64,000 bases of DNA from Pelargonium cotyledonis (lineage: Eukaryota; Streptophyta; Magnoliopsida; Geraniales; Geraniaceae), in NCBI GenBank assembly GCA_036897625.1, contig JAYMTA010000022.1, positions 1-64,000 of the forward strand, given 5' to 3'. Positions 48,926 to 61,522 of the stretch are shown in pieces (position 1 is the first letter of the stretch; every line of letters begins with the position of its first letter). The notes below the pieces were generated by a model. It was not told the origin of the DNA, did not search any database, and worked only from the letters and a program-made list of their open reading frames with translations. The position numbers were made by a program, and so were the translations under genes.

Positions 48926-51129
48926 TATTAACAAGCAATTCATAAACCTGAGTTAGTAGTTTAGTCTAATTCTTGGGGCGTTATAGCTTAGAATCTAAGG
49001 TAAAAGTGAATGCCCGAAATATCTATATGTTACAACTATATTGACGCGTAAGGAAACTTACTTCGATGAATAAATTCGTGGAATTAGAGATGGGGCAGCC
49101 CAAATTTTGATATTAGAAAGATACAAGGTATTGCTACAATGTACTTTTACCTTATGGATCCCCGAAAACGGGTAGAACCCTATCTCTTAGAACTATCTCC
49201 CTTCTACGCTGTTTAAGAAACTCAGTGAACCTTAAAATTAGGAAGCTAATAAAAAGAAAGAATATATGCACCCTAAGAATTAGATAGAGGAGCTCCTTTT
49301 GCTTTGACTAGGGCTGTTTTCACTAGGATAATGTAATAATTTCTTCTTTTTTAGGAAAACCCTTAAAATATATTTAAAAGTTAAGCAAAGCAAGGCTTTA
49401 GAATATGCACTCTTTAGATTGGCCGTTTACTCTGTATATAATGTAAGCGCGGGATAAGTAAGAAACTTTTAGTACAGGAAGAGTACAAACTAAGGATAAG
49501 CTGAAATACTTTTAATAATAAAGTCAACATTTATTTAATCCTCTTTTGTTCTCCTAACTGACATAACTAAGTAATTTGGTAAGTAATCTCCAAAAAATTC
49601 TCACAATGAAATAGCATATGCTGGGTTGTGTAAACCCCCGTCCTTAACTTAAAGAGTTCCTTTCTTCAGTAACTCTATCTGTGAACTAGTGGACTCTAAA
49701 TGTTACCCCAGTAAGTACTAAAATTATCGCTAATGGAGTGCGAATCTCTTGGTGAGTGCTTTTCCTTGTTTGGTTTTTAAAAAAGACTTTGCGTGAAATG
49801 GGAGTGGATAACAAGAAAGATCAGAAATTGCGCGAGTCTTAAGTGATAGCTTTGCACCAACGAAAATCTTACTCACCCATATGTATAAGTTTCACTAAGA
49901 GCGTGGGATTCCTTGGCGTACCTTCCCATTTACAGGAGTTCCTCAGTTAGGTATTCGTTTTTATCTACTTCTATGATTGACAGAGTTTTGATTTCTTTTG
50001 TAGACCTATAACTAAGATTCTATTTAAGGAAAAAGGGGTTTGTAAAATTGCTACAATAAAAGTAGAAAGTAGATCGACTTTAGTTTGACGGCAGGAAATT
50101 CAAATTACACATAAAAACACCCGAAATATCAAGGGCTTTACATAATATACCTTATTTAAATTTAATTGATAAAGAGCTTTAATAAAAAGAATTAAGTAAG
50201 ATCCTTAACAAAGGGCATACATCTTGTATCACGCGTCTTGACCTTCCCTATAATATTGGAATGTTAGCAGTATTATACAAATGAGTTTCTTTTTCTAGAT
50301 ACGCTCTATTTGAAGGACTTCTTTTAAGATAGGATAGAATGAGTTGCAAAAACGGGCCCGCCTGCTTTGTAAAACGTTCTAAATGAAAACGGCTTTGTAC
50401 TTACTAGGTTATATCAGATGATCTAAATCCCTACTGAACTTGAATACTAAAGAACTTTTTGAAAGGTATAGTCCACTAGATTACTTTTATAGGATTTACC
50501 AGGAAAGCGGGTCCCTCATGTTCTAGCAGCCGGGCCAACTCACCTGCCCTTGTACAACCATAACGGGATGCTAAAGGGTAACTATTCCTAAATTTTTATT
50601 CTTGTCAATACCGGTAGTATTTTCAAACTAGAATAGTTATTAAAGTAAAGAAAGAGTTTCTGTATTTGGTTTGGAAGGCTTTTTCCATGAATTTTAAAGG
50701 AAATCTATTTTTCTCAATGGGAACTCCAACTCAAGGTATAACTATATCCTGTGTTTCTCTGTAGCATACGGATACCCAGCCGTAACATTACAGAATAAGC
50801 AGTATTTATAGCTTTTTTGAAATTCCAACCAACAGTGACTAATAACTAACTTTTTACTATTTTCATATGAGCAAAATACCACGAAATATTATATGAGACC
50901 TCTTCCTACAACAGGGAATCCTGCTTTCACAATGAATAGAGAATATAAAATCTGCCGAACAAAAAGGTATAGACTAAAAACCCACCGCTTCTAAAGGAGC
51001 TTAATCCCTAAGAGTTTTCCAGAGAAAGAGGAATGAGGCTGCTTTTAGTAATAAAACAGCATAACTTTAGTAGTGGATTGTGGGCTATTATCTTTAAAAG
51101 GGTATCCGGGAAATATGAGTGTTTTCGTG
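48926..51129. other. anonymous AT-rich stretch
   Basis: Nothing recognisable apart from the GGAGCTCC palindrome at 49289-49296. Confidence 0.45.
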
Positions 51130-51172
51130 GTGGTCAAATCCCTGTGAAGTGCTACCATTGAGTTATTCCGGT
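51130..51172 (-). pseudogene. partial tRNA-like segment, trnG-like start
   Basis: On the - strand, CCGGAATAACTCAATGGTAGCAC resembles the start of plant mitochondrial trnG (GCGGAAATAGCTTAATGGTAGAGC). AGGGATTTGACC follows too soon to leave room for an anticodon arm. Read as a tRNA remnant with its middle deleted, or a chance likeness. Confidence 0.3.
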
Positions 51173-51671
51173 TATGAAAAAGCTTCCCCTTTATTTATAT
51201 AGAAGTTCTTTTATCCTTACTATCGCACTATATATTCTAGAAATGGCATTAACTTTTTGGATTTACTAAAGCTTTAAGTGTTAAATTAGAACTTTAGAAC
51301 TATTTGATTGAACAAAAAAGGTCTATAATTAAGAATTTGTAACCTCGAGATTAGAGTCACTCAAGGATAAGGGACTCGACTAATCAATGAAGAGTTAAGC
51401 TTGGTATTGGAATATTTTAAAGTTAGGGAGTTAAAAGTGGATATGAGAGGTTTTTCTTAGGTTTAGTAAGTATTAAGTAAGGTAGAATATTATACTGATA
51501 ATAAGGGTTACACCTGAAAGGGATGCCTAGTTTATAAAGAGTAAGATGTTAGCCTCATATTAATTCGAGGAATCCTTATTAATCCCCAAATCACTTATAT
51601 ACAAATAAAATAGATTTAGATCCTATGAATAACCAAGCTTTTGTCAAAAATAAGAATTCAGTGTAATTTAT

Positions 51672-51743
51672 TGGAGTATAGCTCAGTAGTAGAGCATGGG
51701 GCTTTTAACCTAACGGTCGCAGGTTCCAATGCTGTCAATTCAA
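51672..51743 (+). tRNA. tRNA-Lys (TTT)-like gene, best preserved in the window
   Basis: All four arms can be drawn. Acceptor TGGAGTA with CAATTCA forms five of seven pairs counting G-T. The D stem GCTC/GAGC is perfect. The anticodon stem TGGGG/CCTAA forms four of five around CTTTTAA (anticodon TTT). The T stem GCAGG/GCTGT forms four of five around TTCCAAT. The body from TATAGCTCAG to GGTCGCAGGTTC is nearly the plant mitochondrial trnK sequence. Oddities are a D loop of seven bases (AGTAGTA) that has lost one of the two conserved G residues, and a T loop TTCCAAT instead of TTCAAGT. It could be a barely working trnK or a young pseudogene. Confidence 0.78.
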
Positions 51744-51751
51744 CACATTAT

Positions 51752-51773
51752 AACGCTTTACCAACTCACCAAA
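51752..51773 (-). pseudogene. tRNA D-arm fragment in opposite orientation
   Basis: The reverse complement reads GGTGAGTTGGTAAAGCGTT, a D arm of the Lys-like type, on the strand opposite to the Lys tRNA that ends nine bases away. No anticodon or T arm follows it on the - strand. It looks like the stump of an inverted second copy. Confidence 0.42.
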
Positions 51774-51777
51774 TAGA

Positions 51778-51809
51778 ATTCTTAGTAGTAAGCATTCCTT
51801 ACTAAGAAT
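51778..51809. terminator. ten-pair perfect hairpin downstream of trnK-like gene
   Basis: ATTCTTAGTA and TACTAAGAAT are exact inverted repeats around a 12-base loop. It lies 34 bases past the Lys tRNA-like gene and touches the long-range repeat at 51813. It could mark a transcript end or be a trace of the rearrangement that brought the pieces together. Confidence 0.55.
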
Positions 51810-51812
51810 CCG

Positions 51813-51832
51813 CTCCAAAAAGGAAGACTATA
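51813..51832 (+). repeat. exact 20-base long-range repeat, copy 2
   Basis: CTCCAAAAAGGAAGACTATA, identical to 19402-19421. Flanking bases differ immediately on both sides except for single chance matches. Confidence 0.9.
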
Positions 51833-54800
51833 GATTAGCTACTGTTTTTTAACGTAATCACTAGATATTCCCTAGATTATTAAATAAGAAATTTTTTATC
51901 CCCGTGTATCCTACTCAAATTTATAGACTAAGTTAGTATACATTGACTTTTAGGATATTCATGTCTATAGATAAGTAGATAAGTAAGCTCCGTTTTAAAG
52001 AAATATTAAAAGTTTACTTCTTTGCTTGCAGAAACCGCGGAATTTGTTGGGCAACCCTATTCTAAATGCTATATAGTTGTGAAAAAGACTTATTCTTGGG
52101 TTTAGGTTTACAGGTTACACTAGGCTCAGTAGCAATAAAGGGATATCGAAATTCTAGTTTTTTGGAATACTTGTACCTTGTTTGTTGGATACCTTGGATA
52201 ACAGAAAGACTTTATAAAAAAGTGGGCTTCACCATTGGAGTTTTCCCTAAAACATTGCCGAGTATAGAGCTAAAATAACAGATATCCCTACAGTTATTCC
52301 GAGGTCTTTTTCGTATCTAGGATCCCTTTATAGATCCGCATCTAGGTTACTTTATTGTTATCCAAAAGTCGAGGAAGTCGATTTAGCTATACTGTGTTGT
52401 TATAGAAGTTTCCTTAGATTAGAGCTGATAGATTAATAAATCGAGAAATAGTGGCTGCAGGACTGCCCCATTTTTTAAGTTTAGTGACAGAACCTGGTTA
52501 AATATGTATTTACGAGATCCACTTTTAATATACTATAGGACTAAAAATAGGACTAAAATACTTATTCAGCGAGATCTAGAGTCAACGCTTTAAATAAATC
52601 GTCCGGGAAAAGGAACAGCGTAAGGTTTTGCTCACCCTTGTTTGCCTTTAGGCTAAGATCCTACAAGAGACAATTAGATTGATCAACTTTTTAGACTAGA
52701 CAATACTTGACTGAGGATATAAGGAGCTCATTAAAAGAAAACTCGATTCTGGTAAGAATATACAAATTAGTACAGCTGCTTTAGCATGAGTCTTCTCTTG
52801 AAATTGGAATTAAGATAAGAGAATTTTAGAAAAGTGTACCTAGGAATTAAAATGGAACAATCTTAGATATTAATTACTAGGGTTTTCCTTATTATTTTTA
52901 ATAAGTTAAGACTTTTTGGAATAGAAAGAGGAGAAGCTCTCTCTAGCTGATGGGGTGTATATTTATAAAGCTGACAAATGAAAAGGTAGTTTAATTTAGA
53001 TCAAAAAGTACTTCTTTTACGCATTTTATAACCATGCTTTTGTTTTGGGGTAACTTAAACTTAAAAAAGGGGTATCCTTAAGCCTGCCACGCACTAAAGA
53101 TCCTCGGACCGGTCCTCTCTGTAAGTCAATTTGGTATTAATGAAGTTTACGTAAATAAGTTTTGGTGTTTATATATCTGTTGACTATAACAAGATTTATG
53201 AACAAAAAAGCATATGTTTATCAATTAGACGAATGTCTTGAGGACGACACTAGCTCCATATTTGGAAAAGTAAGACTATGTTATATTATCCAGAAATTAG
53301 ATCCTTTAGTAATCGAATGAAAGAAAATAAGAGAATTAAATAAGACAGTTATAAAGCTACTTCTTTAAAAACCTTCAAATTACACTGAGTAAAACAACAA
53401 GACAACTAGCCCAAGCAACAAGAAAAGCAGCTACAAATACAAGGTTCAATTGCGATTGAGAGAAGTAAAATGAGAACTACTTGAATGAAAGAATTACTGA
53501 CTGTAAACAAGATAAATCTTTCCTGATACAAGTCTGACTATTCTATGGTGGATCATTGCCATTTCCTTGACCTAATCCTTTAACCGATTCTTTACCTTTT
53601 AGTATTACACAACGGATAGGAACTCTTTTTTAAGGATCCTAGTCTCGAGACTCATAATCTGGGCATTCTCTAAGCAGTACCCAGATATAGTACTTAAATT
53701 ACCAAGTAACAAGAATCAATCTCAGACCCATCTCTTTGGCAAGTTAGCTTCTTTAGCTACAGACCTGCTTCAACTTAAACCTCCCTTCTTGCTCCTTGAT
53801 CTTGCTCCTATTCTTATTCTATATTTTGAAAGTGTGCCAAGCTCCTCCTCCTATCTGTTCGGTAATGAAGAAAGGGTTCCTTGTCATACCATATATCCAT
53901 TCTTACCTACTTATCCCCCTCTCAGTGTCTGATAGTCCTTTTTTGTTAGTTAGTTTCTTCTTAGTCTTTTTTATTCTAGATTGTATATTCGGGCAACCAT
54001 GGCCCCATTAGCTCAAATTCTTCAGTTCCTTTTAGTAGTGTTCGTTGTAGTTACATTCTCGTAAGTAGTTTAGCGCATTGCCATCAATAGGTCCTAGGGT
54101 CTTTCTTATAGTTTACGATTCAAGTCCAATCTTTTCTCTCATTCGTATACTTGTACTCTGCCTGGCATTGGCACTTTGTAGACGTATTCCTAGTTCATTC
54201 ATAGGTAAAACGGGTCTTATACTCTGAAAAGGCACTCATTTTAAAGTTCTGTAAGCTAGCTTAATTCAAAGAAAGCCTTTAGAAGTACCTTGTTTCAAGG
54301 GATTGAGGAATCTAATAACTAATTCACGAGTTTCCGCAAGTTAAGACGTATTAAAAATGAGATGAGTATAAGAGCCCCCTTTGTTAAAGCAAGAATTTTT
54401 AATAGGAGTTCTAACCACCAGAGCTAAGACTTTCAAGCCCCTCTCTGCGCAAGATTTAAGGAGTACTAAGGGGGTTTTCCTAAAAAGTACTTAATTGTTG
54501 CTTATAAGAAAAGACAGTCTAACATTTTAGATTAGGCAGGGCACCGCGAGAGTTCCTAAGATAACGGACCGGACTCTTGGTAGTTCAGGCTTGACTGTAG
54601 ATTGGGTCTTGGTTATAAGTATATTTATAAATTCAAATTAAATAACTTGTGGAGTCAAAAAGACGGTTTATAAGAGACTTTTAGGCAAGGAAGCGAAAGA
54701 AATGCTATGCAAGGGCAAGCACAACGGATAGGTGTTATAAAGTCAATGATTGAAGGTTGAAGAGTCAAATTAAGTACATTATAGACCACACAACGATAGC

Positions 54801-56363
54801 AATACAATATACTTTTTTGTCTTGACAGAGAATGGGATTTACTAAAGAATTTTTAGATAAAGGGTATAGAGAGCTAAGTTTTTGTGTCTATTTAATTGCT
54901 TTAGTTTCTGGTGGGAGTCTCATTCATTTCGATTTTAAGACAAGGTTAAGGTTATAGCTAACCCATAAGAGCTCCGGTAAAGCTATAAGGTGGGTTTCGG
55001 ATTCTGAAAAAGCTTCACATATATTTACTTTGTTCTTTGCAGAGGCGCCTCCTACTTAGACTCTCAAGTGATTTTTATACTTTAGGAAATTGAAATTAGA
55101 CTCACATGAAAGAAAACTACTCTGTATTGAGTACAGCTGCTTCCTCCTTTATGGAAAAAGTAAGCATCCATATTTTCTCTAAAAGCTTAGTATTTAGGGG
55201 AATTCTTTTTAGTATTTATTGTACGCGCCAATTTAAGAAGTAATAAAAACTACTTAATTATCTAGCCGCACTCACACTCACGACCAAAGCTGTCGACTTT
55301 ACTTGTGTTTTTAATCTTTTTTTAGATCTTCCGGATACCTCAGCTTTTTCTTAATCAACTACTTGAAGAAACCCCTTAGTACTTTGATATGTATCTTTCT
55401 ACAAGGTCTCCCTTTTATATGCATAACTGAAGTTTAGTAATTATAAGTTTTTACATGGTTTATATTTTCTTAGTTTTAGGTATCGATTTGAGATAAGAAG
55501 TGTGTTCAATTTTAGAGCCCAAGAACTCCTTACTGAGAATAAGATATACTGGGTAATCCCTGATTAAAATATGTTGTCATACGCATAATCAGTCAAATAT
55601 AAGATATAAAAAAACCATTTATTATTGCTATACAAGGACTGCTCACAAAAACCTTAAGCAGGCTATTTTTGGTGAAAGATAATGTAATCATTTTTTGTAA
55701 GGAAATCCTCAATGCCATGACTTAAGTCTGGTAAAGGGTTTACCTCAGTTTGTAGAACTGCAGTTTTTGAAAAAAGCTTAGGTACGCTATTCTATAATTC
55801 TCGCCCACATTTACTAGTGCTTTTCTTTATCCTTTTTTGTTAGAAAGTTATATTATATAAGAGAACCCCGGCACCCTACAGTGTGTGAAAGTTCTCGTTA
55901 TTATATTCTCGGTTGGACTTTTTCCTAGGCCCTTGAAATCTTAATCTTTTTATACTCGATATAGATGAAAATCCAATGAATTTTTTTTTTATATTTTATA
56001 CTTGGGCTTTCCTATATTGAAAAGGAGTAAGTACAAAAAATAGGATATCTCTAGAATTTGAATTTAATAGGCTTAACTTAGCTAGAACTTCTTAAGAATT
56101 TTCTTTTTTATCAGGAAGGTTAAGCAGTTTATAGGTCCTTTATTAAGGTTTTTTCACGAGCTCCTTTTGAGCAGCTCAAGATCCGATCTCTGTTAGACTA
56201 GGTCCATTATCCTACTATACTAAAGAAAATTTATCAAAGAGATTCCTTTTTAAGATTGAGAACAGCCTACTATAAGCTTGTTAGTTGGAGTAACAATTGG
56301 ATACTCTGGATATTCTTTGGCTCGGCTTTCTATGCAAAAACAAGGCTGAGTTGAGAATCTCTG
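51833..56363. other. anonymous AT-rich stretch
   Basis: No gene recognised. 53390-54130 has longer C- and T-rich words like those of the 3.4-10.5 kb block. The frame at 53796-54011 (+, 71 codons) reads as a hydrophobic peptide but matches no mitochondrial protein that I know. Confidence 0.45.
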
Positions 56364-56438
56364 ATATAATTTATAATTGATAGAGCGCTGGGGTCTATTG
56401 CTAGTATGTATTGTATGGGTTCGAATCCCCTAGGGCTA
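56364..56438 (+). tRNA. tRNA-like segment, identity unclear
   Basis: AATTGATAGAGCGCTGGG resembles a D arm with the start of an anticodon stem. ATGGGTTCGAATCCCCT is a T arm with four of five pairs, followed by AGGGCTA as the 3' acceptor side. No 5' partner (TAGCCCT) is present and the anticodon loop cannot be placed with confidence. Probably a decayed tRNA gene. Confidence 0.45.
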
Positions 56439-56770
56439 TATATCTATATTTTTTAGCTGTCTTTATACTGTAGGCCCCTTAATGATGTAAGTAAGGGCAT
56501 GTCAAAGCATATCGGATATTCACACCGACCTTGGTTGAGAAAGAAAAGCTTGTAGAGGACCTTAACTATAAAAGTTATAAGAGAAATTACTCGTTATTTG
56601 TCCGATTCGATTCTTTCAATTACAGGCCTATCTTTTGGTCAAGAAGATCCGTATTTGACATATCCGGATAGCTGATTGCTATCCAAGAAGCAGGAACCCG
56701 TAAAAGTCCTTATGGAAAGGTCCCATTTAGCATTAATAGTGTCAAATAATTCTTTATAACAGTAAATATC

Positions 56771-56841
56771 TAACTAAAACCTGGTGGTTATAACAGCGTG
56801 TCTTCAGCGCGAATGCCGTAGGTTCAAGTCAGGTCAAGGCT
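56771..56841 (+). tRNA. degenerate tRNA-like segment, trnE-like (TTC)
   Basis: GTGGTTATAACAGCGTGTCTTCAGCGCGA parallels the D loop and anticodon arm of organellar trnE (CAGTGGTTAGGACATCGTC then CTTTTCA). The stem GCGTG/CGCGA forms four of five pairs around TCTTCAG, whose centre is TTC (Glu), but position 33 is C instead of T. The T arm GTAGGTTCAAGT is kept on one side only. Acceptor sides do not pair. Confidence 0.45.
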
Positions 56842-57770
56842 CACGAAAAGGGATTCATAGGATTGCTTTAAACATACCTAACTCTACGTTTGTGTACTAG
56901 ATTTTCTGTTGTATCCATAAAAGGATAAGCTAAAGTTCTACGCCTTGGAATCTAAATTCAGTTATAAGTAACAAACTTAAGTAATTATACCGGAGCTTCC
57001 AGTAAGCGTACAACGCAGTTTCCACAGAAAAAGAGGCTTCGGATACCTAAGGCTGACAGGACTTCTAGTGTATTTAAACAGGATTGATAAGGAAGATACT
57101 TATTTCATTTCAAGTTGCATGTAACTGCTAATTATGTAAGACAAGCTCGTGAAGAAAAAAGACAAGCAAAGGGTTGAAAATCTTATCTTTTAAAAGATTT
57201 AATTGACTGTGGGGGTATTCCAGAGCCCCCTTTAATATTGAAGTGGAACTAAGTTAGTGTGTCGATTTTAGTATAAGCGCCTTTCTAGATTAATTAGAGT
57301 GATGAGTAGTGGGTAAATATCTATTACAATAGGTAACTTGCGAGCTAAAAACCTGCAATGAAATATTTAAGAGTTAAGTAACCGTTGCTTTGCCACGACC
57401 CGTTTACTCGGAAAGGAATCCATAAATTTAACAAGAGTTACTGTAAATAGTCCTAAGAGGCCCATAAAGGATATTTTACGCCTATCTTAGGATTCATTTT
57501 GAAAAGTAAACGCTTATCTCTTTCAACGAACGAATCCGGCGGGCTCCTTAAGCGTGAACCTATATTTTTGAGGAATTCTTTTGCCTTTGTACTATTATGA
57601 GACTCCCCCTTTTTTCTAAGAACATACTTTAATTCAGCATCACAACATATTTAAGACTTTTTGACCTTTTAGATACCGGCATATGTCACTCTTTTTACTC
57701 TGTTACCTTATTCAAAATCCCAATTACTAGGAAGCTCCCATTTCTTAAGTACAACAACTTAACTATAAAT

Positions 57771-57788
57771 AAAAAAAGGGGGGGGGGG
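57771..57788 (+). repeat. A7-G11 tract
   Basis: Seven A followed by eleven G, the longest G run in the window; see 15714 and 42105 for the same arrangement. Confidence 0.9.
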
Positions 57789-60319
57789 TATATAATACTT
57801 AAGACTCTTAAAAAGCTGATGCAGCGAGGACACATCAGTAAACCTCGAAGCCTCGCGAAGTAAAAGTGTAAAGGTTTCGAAGCTCTGTAAAGGGTCTAGA
57901 AAATTTTTCATTAAACGGGATTTTGAGGCTTTCCGGCGCTATTATGTATGTATTTTACCACTGCTTTTTATAGCTCAGTTAAGCTTAATTACTGCAATAA
58001 ATTAAGTCCTTTTGGGCCGTCTGTAAGGGTTGCCCTTAGAAAATCTTCGAAAGTCAAACTCACATCTATCTTTTATATTTATGAGATTTCGTTCACAATT
58101 TCATGATTAAATAGAACCTAACTTTGTTTTTACCTCATTAAGAAAGGCTTAGCTCCAATGCTTACGAGTTTAACTTCTGCAATATCTTGTTCCTATTATA
58201 TTTATAAATATAGAGAAGAGGGGCTCCTTTTATGAATTTTCTTTTTATAAAAACCGGGCTTATATATGTCGTGAGTAGTATATTATTTGTTTGTCAATTA
58301 TGCTTTTTAGTAAAAGAGGGTCTCAAAAGTTGAGGAAATTCGAAACTCTTGTCTTTATAATATGTTACTACCTTTTTGCTATAAAGCAGCCTATACTATA
58401 CCAAGGTCTAAATCTTAGAGACAAATCCAGAGTCTTTTAAAATTTAGCGCAACCAAAGTAAGAGAGGGGTTTAAGGGATACCTATTTAATATAGCTTCAC
58501 TAAGTGTTTGTGTCCTTTAGTTCTCTTTAGTTCTATAGAATTAATCTGTACTAAGGTACCTTATGTCAGACTCCTTTTTCATACAAGTTATTATACTTGG
58601 AATTTATCTAATTAAGAATTCTAGTTTCCACCTTTTGGATACAGCCATTTAAGGATAGATCTTCCCTTATAAAATATTTCACTTTTTTTGGATTTCAATA
58701 TTTTGATTTTCTAATAAACTTCACTTGAAAGAATAACAGAAATTTGTGGATATTGGTAGAGTTCCGGCCAGGTTCTGATTTAGAGTGTATTAATACCGAG
58801 TTTTACCAGATCAGAGGAACAAATTAGATGGGATCCTTTTGACCTTGAAAAGAAGTCAATTCATATTTTACACGAGTTTTCCAACGAGGGCTAATCCCGG
58901 ATATAGATATTCTGGTTCTTACTGTGGATTACTAAAGGGCTCCGATTTACCGGAGTTAAGTTGCTTGCTCCTTACTTTAGAATTTAAATTTAGTGATTTC
59001 GTTTCTAAATGGATACTCACCGTATTCCAGTATTAATTATACTAATAGGGATTCCTAAAAGTGGGTACTATACAAGCGATTTTGAATTACCTTCTCTTGT
59101 CTTTCCCAAACTCCTAATAAGAAGCAAAACTTCTCCATTTAAGTTTAAGATTACTATATTGGTTACTAAAAACCAGTGCTCTTATATACCTGAAAATACA
59201 TGTAATGATATAACAAAAGTGCAAGCTTAGATCTAAGAAAGCCCACTTTCCAATGTTTAGTACGAGAAAAAGAAGCCGAGTGCCTATTAAGGAACCCCTT
59301 TCTTAAAGTAAATTTTACGTATTCTAATTTGATAAAAAGCAATGGACCACTCTTACTAAAATAAGGGTTATTATCTCGGTTGTTAAGATATAGTAAAACC
59401 TCTAGGTATCGCTAAGTGAAATATAAGCGCTGCTTACTTGACATAGAGAGTGTGTAGCAACTCCCCCTATTTTATACATCCAGCTTCTCCACGAAAAGGA
59501 CTCCCCATTAGCTAAGTTTAGCTTCATAAAATCTCTGAGTTTCCGAAATATATATCAGAATAATCCGGGTATCCCCTTTAACTTAGCCCTTAGGTAACAA
59601 CACTAAGAAATACATCCTCTTTTGTTTGATAAGTTAAATCACAAAACTTTATTTTATACCGAATAAAAGATTCCTGTTACTGGATAAGCCCGTCGAAATT
59701 GAAAAAGAAATTAAGTCTATTCTACTAGTTGGATGCATTACTTTGCTACTGCCCTTAAAAAATTAGGAAAAAAGTGTCTCGTAAACCAGAACCAGTTTAA
59801 ATAAGTAAAAGATACATTACCCAGCTGTATTAATTACTTTTTGACCTGAGTTTATACCCTTAGATACCTTTTTCTGGCTTTTTAGAGAACAATGCAAACT
59901 CTTTTTTAATTTGACGAGCGGTTCCTTTTTATATAAGAAAAGTCTTAACCAAGAAAAGGTTCCCGGAATCTCACAGAAATCGAATTCTTGGAATGAGAGC
60001 TCCGCGGAACTCAAATAATAGAGTATTTCCTTTTATGCTTTTGTAGGGCAATTTGAATCTTATTTAGTAGACTTTAGGCCAATCTAGCTAAATAATGCTA
60101 GCTAGTTAGCATACGAACTGGTTGTTTTTGTATACATCCAAACCCATCCATAAAGGAGCGCGCGAATCCTTTACACTGGAGAATAGAGCTAAAATAGGGT
60201 TAATAAAAGAACCAATTAAACATTAAGACTTTACCACGAAATAGGACTTCTCCTTTTCTAAAGCAAGTCAAGTTACATTGAGTACTTTGTTATTACGCTG
60301 GCTAATTTCAAGTATGATT
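57789..60319. other. anonymous AT-rich stretch
   Basis: No gene recognised. Two overlapping + frames at 58839-59036 and 59009-59230 (65 and 73 codons) match nothing I know. A D-arm-like word ATTGGTAGAG at 58752 is not followed by tRNA structure. Confidence 0.45.
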
Positions 60320-60391
60320 GCAATAATTTTCATTTTGGTAGGACACACACTTTTGGATAAGAATGCTTCGGGTTCAATTCGTACAAGAAAA
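60320..60391 (+). pseudogene. tRNA-like segment, Pro- or Gln-like
   Basis: TTTTGGTAGGACACACACTTTTGGATAAG followed by TCGGGTTCAATTC has the order of organellar trnP (TGG), which has TTGGTAGCGC, then TTTTGGGT, then CAGGTTCAAATC. The anticodon loop could be read as TTTTGGA. Neither anticodon, T nor acceptor stem pairs well. Identity and status are uncertain. Confidence 0.35.
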
Positions 60392-61522
60392 GGCCAATTA
60401 TTGTAAAAACAGTTGATTAGTTTATTTCAGTACAAAAAGCGGTAAAGCTAAGTAAAATTGAATGAGTCCTTCGCTTTTATAATATTAAATTAGAGAAGAA
60501 CCCAATAAGTGTACGTTTGAAAAACTTTAGTTTGTTTGTGAACTAAAAAGGGGTTTCTAGGTATCCTAGTTTACTGGCATATCGCTCAGCTTTCTACTCT
60601 ACTAGAATTCATGCCCTACTAAGCAGATAGAACTCTAGCTTTAGTACGGATGATTGTGAAGGCTAGTTTACTATGAGTAGTATTATTCCAGTCAATTTTC
60701 TTTACGAAATTTAGGGGCTGTCTTGTTCGTAGGAAGTTCCAAAGCAATTCAGAATTCGTTTAGATCTTTCGTTGAATTAGTTGAAACCCCAATTAGCCTA
60801 GGATTAAAGTTCTAAGTATATTGTATTTATTGTAGTAAATCCAGATACGGGAACCTCATTTAAAACTTAGTACCTTATGGAGCTTTTTCTTAAAGAAATT
60901 ATACCTCGAAAAAGCCCTGTTTATTTATCTATTATCAAAGGAAAATGCTTTCTGTACTCATCTCACAGAGTGATAAGACCCCTTCAGTTACGCTGAATAT
61001 ACTGACTGAGGATTAGGTCTTTTTTGTATCTTAACTTTAATATAGCGCATCTCTTACTGTACTTACTTATTACGAATTTTTTTTATAGAGTCTCTTAACG
61101 TTTTATAGATTTAAAAAGGAAAGCAGTATAAGCGGGCCTATTATGTAGTGTATATTTCTGGGTTAGACTCTCTTAGATCTTGATTAATTGCTTTATCTCA
61201 TTCAGAGCTTTTCCCTATCCTATAATAAAGTATCCTAAGTTTACATTATTCTTTTGGGTATTTATTAACGTACTTAAAACACTCCCGGTGTGTAGTAAAA
61301 GACTTCCGTAACAGCGTGTAAAAGGGTCTTCTCCTTTAAAAAGAAAAATATATAGACATATTCGTAACATTCCAAAATTCCTTACAAACTTATAGGTTCT
61401 AGTATAGTAGCAAGTCTGGAATATCAGGTCTAATACCCAATTACCTATCAATCCTAAACGTTTTTGAATTGGTTTTATTAAAGGGGGATATGTACGATGA
61501 GACAGAAACATAAGTCCCTATC

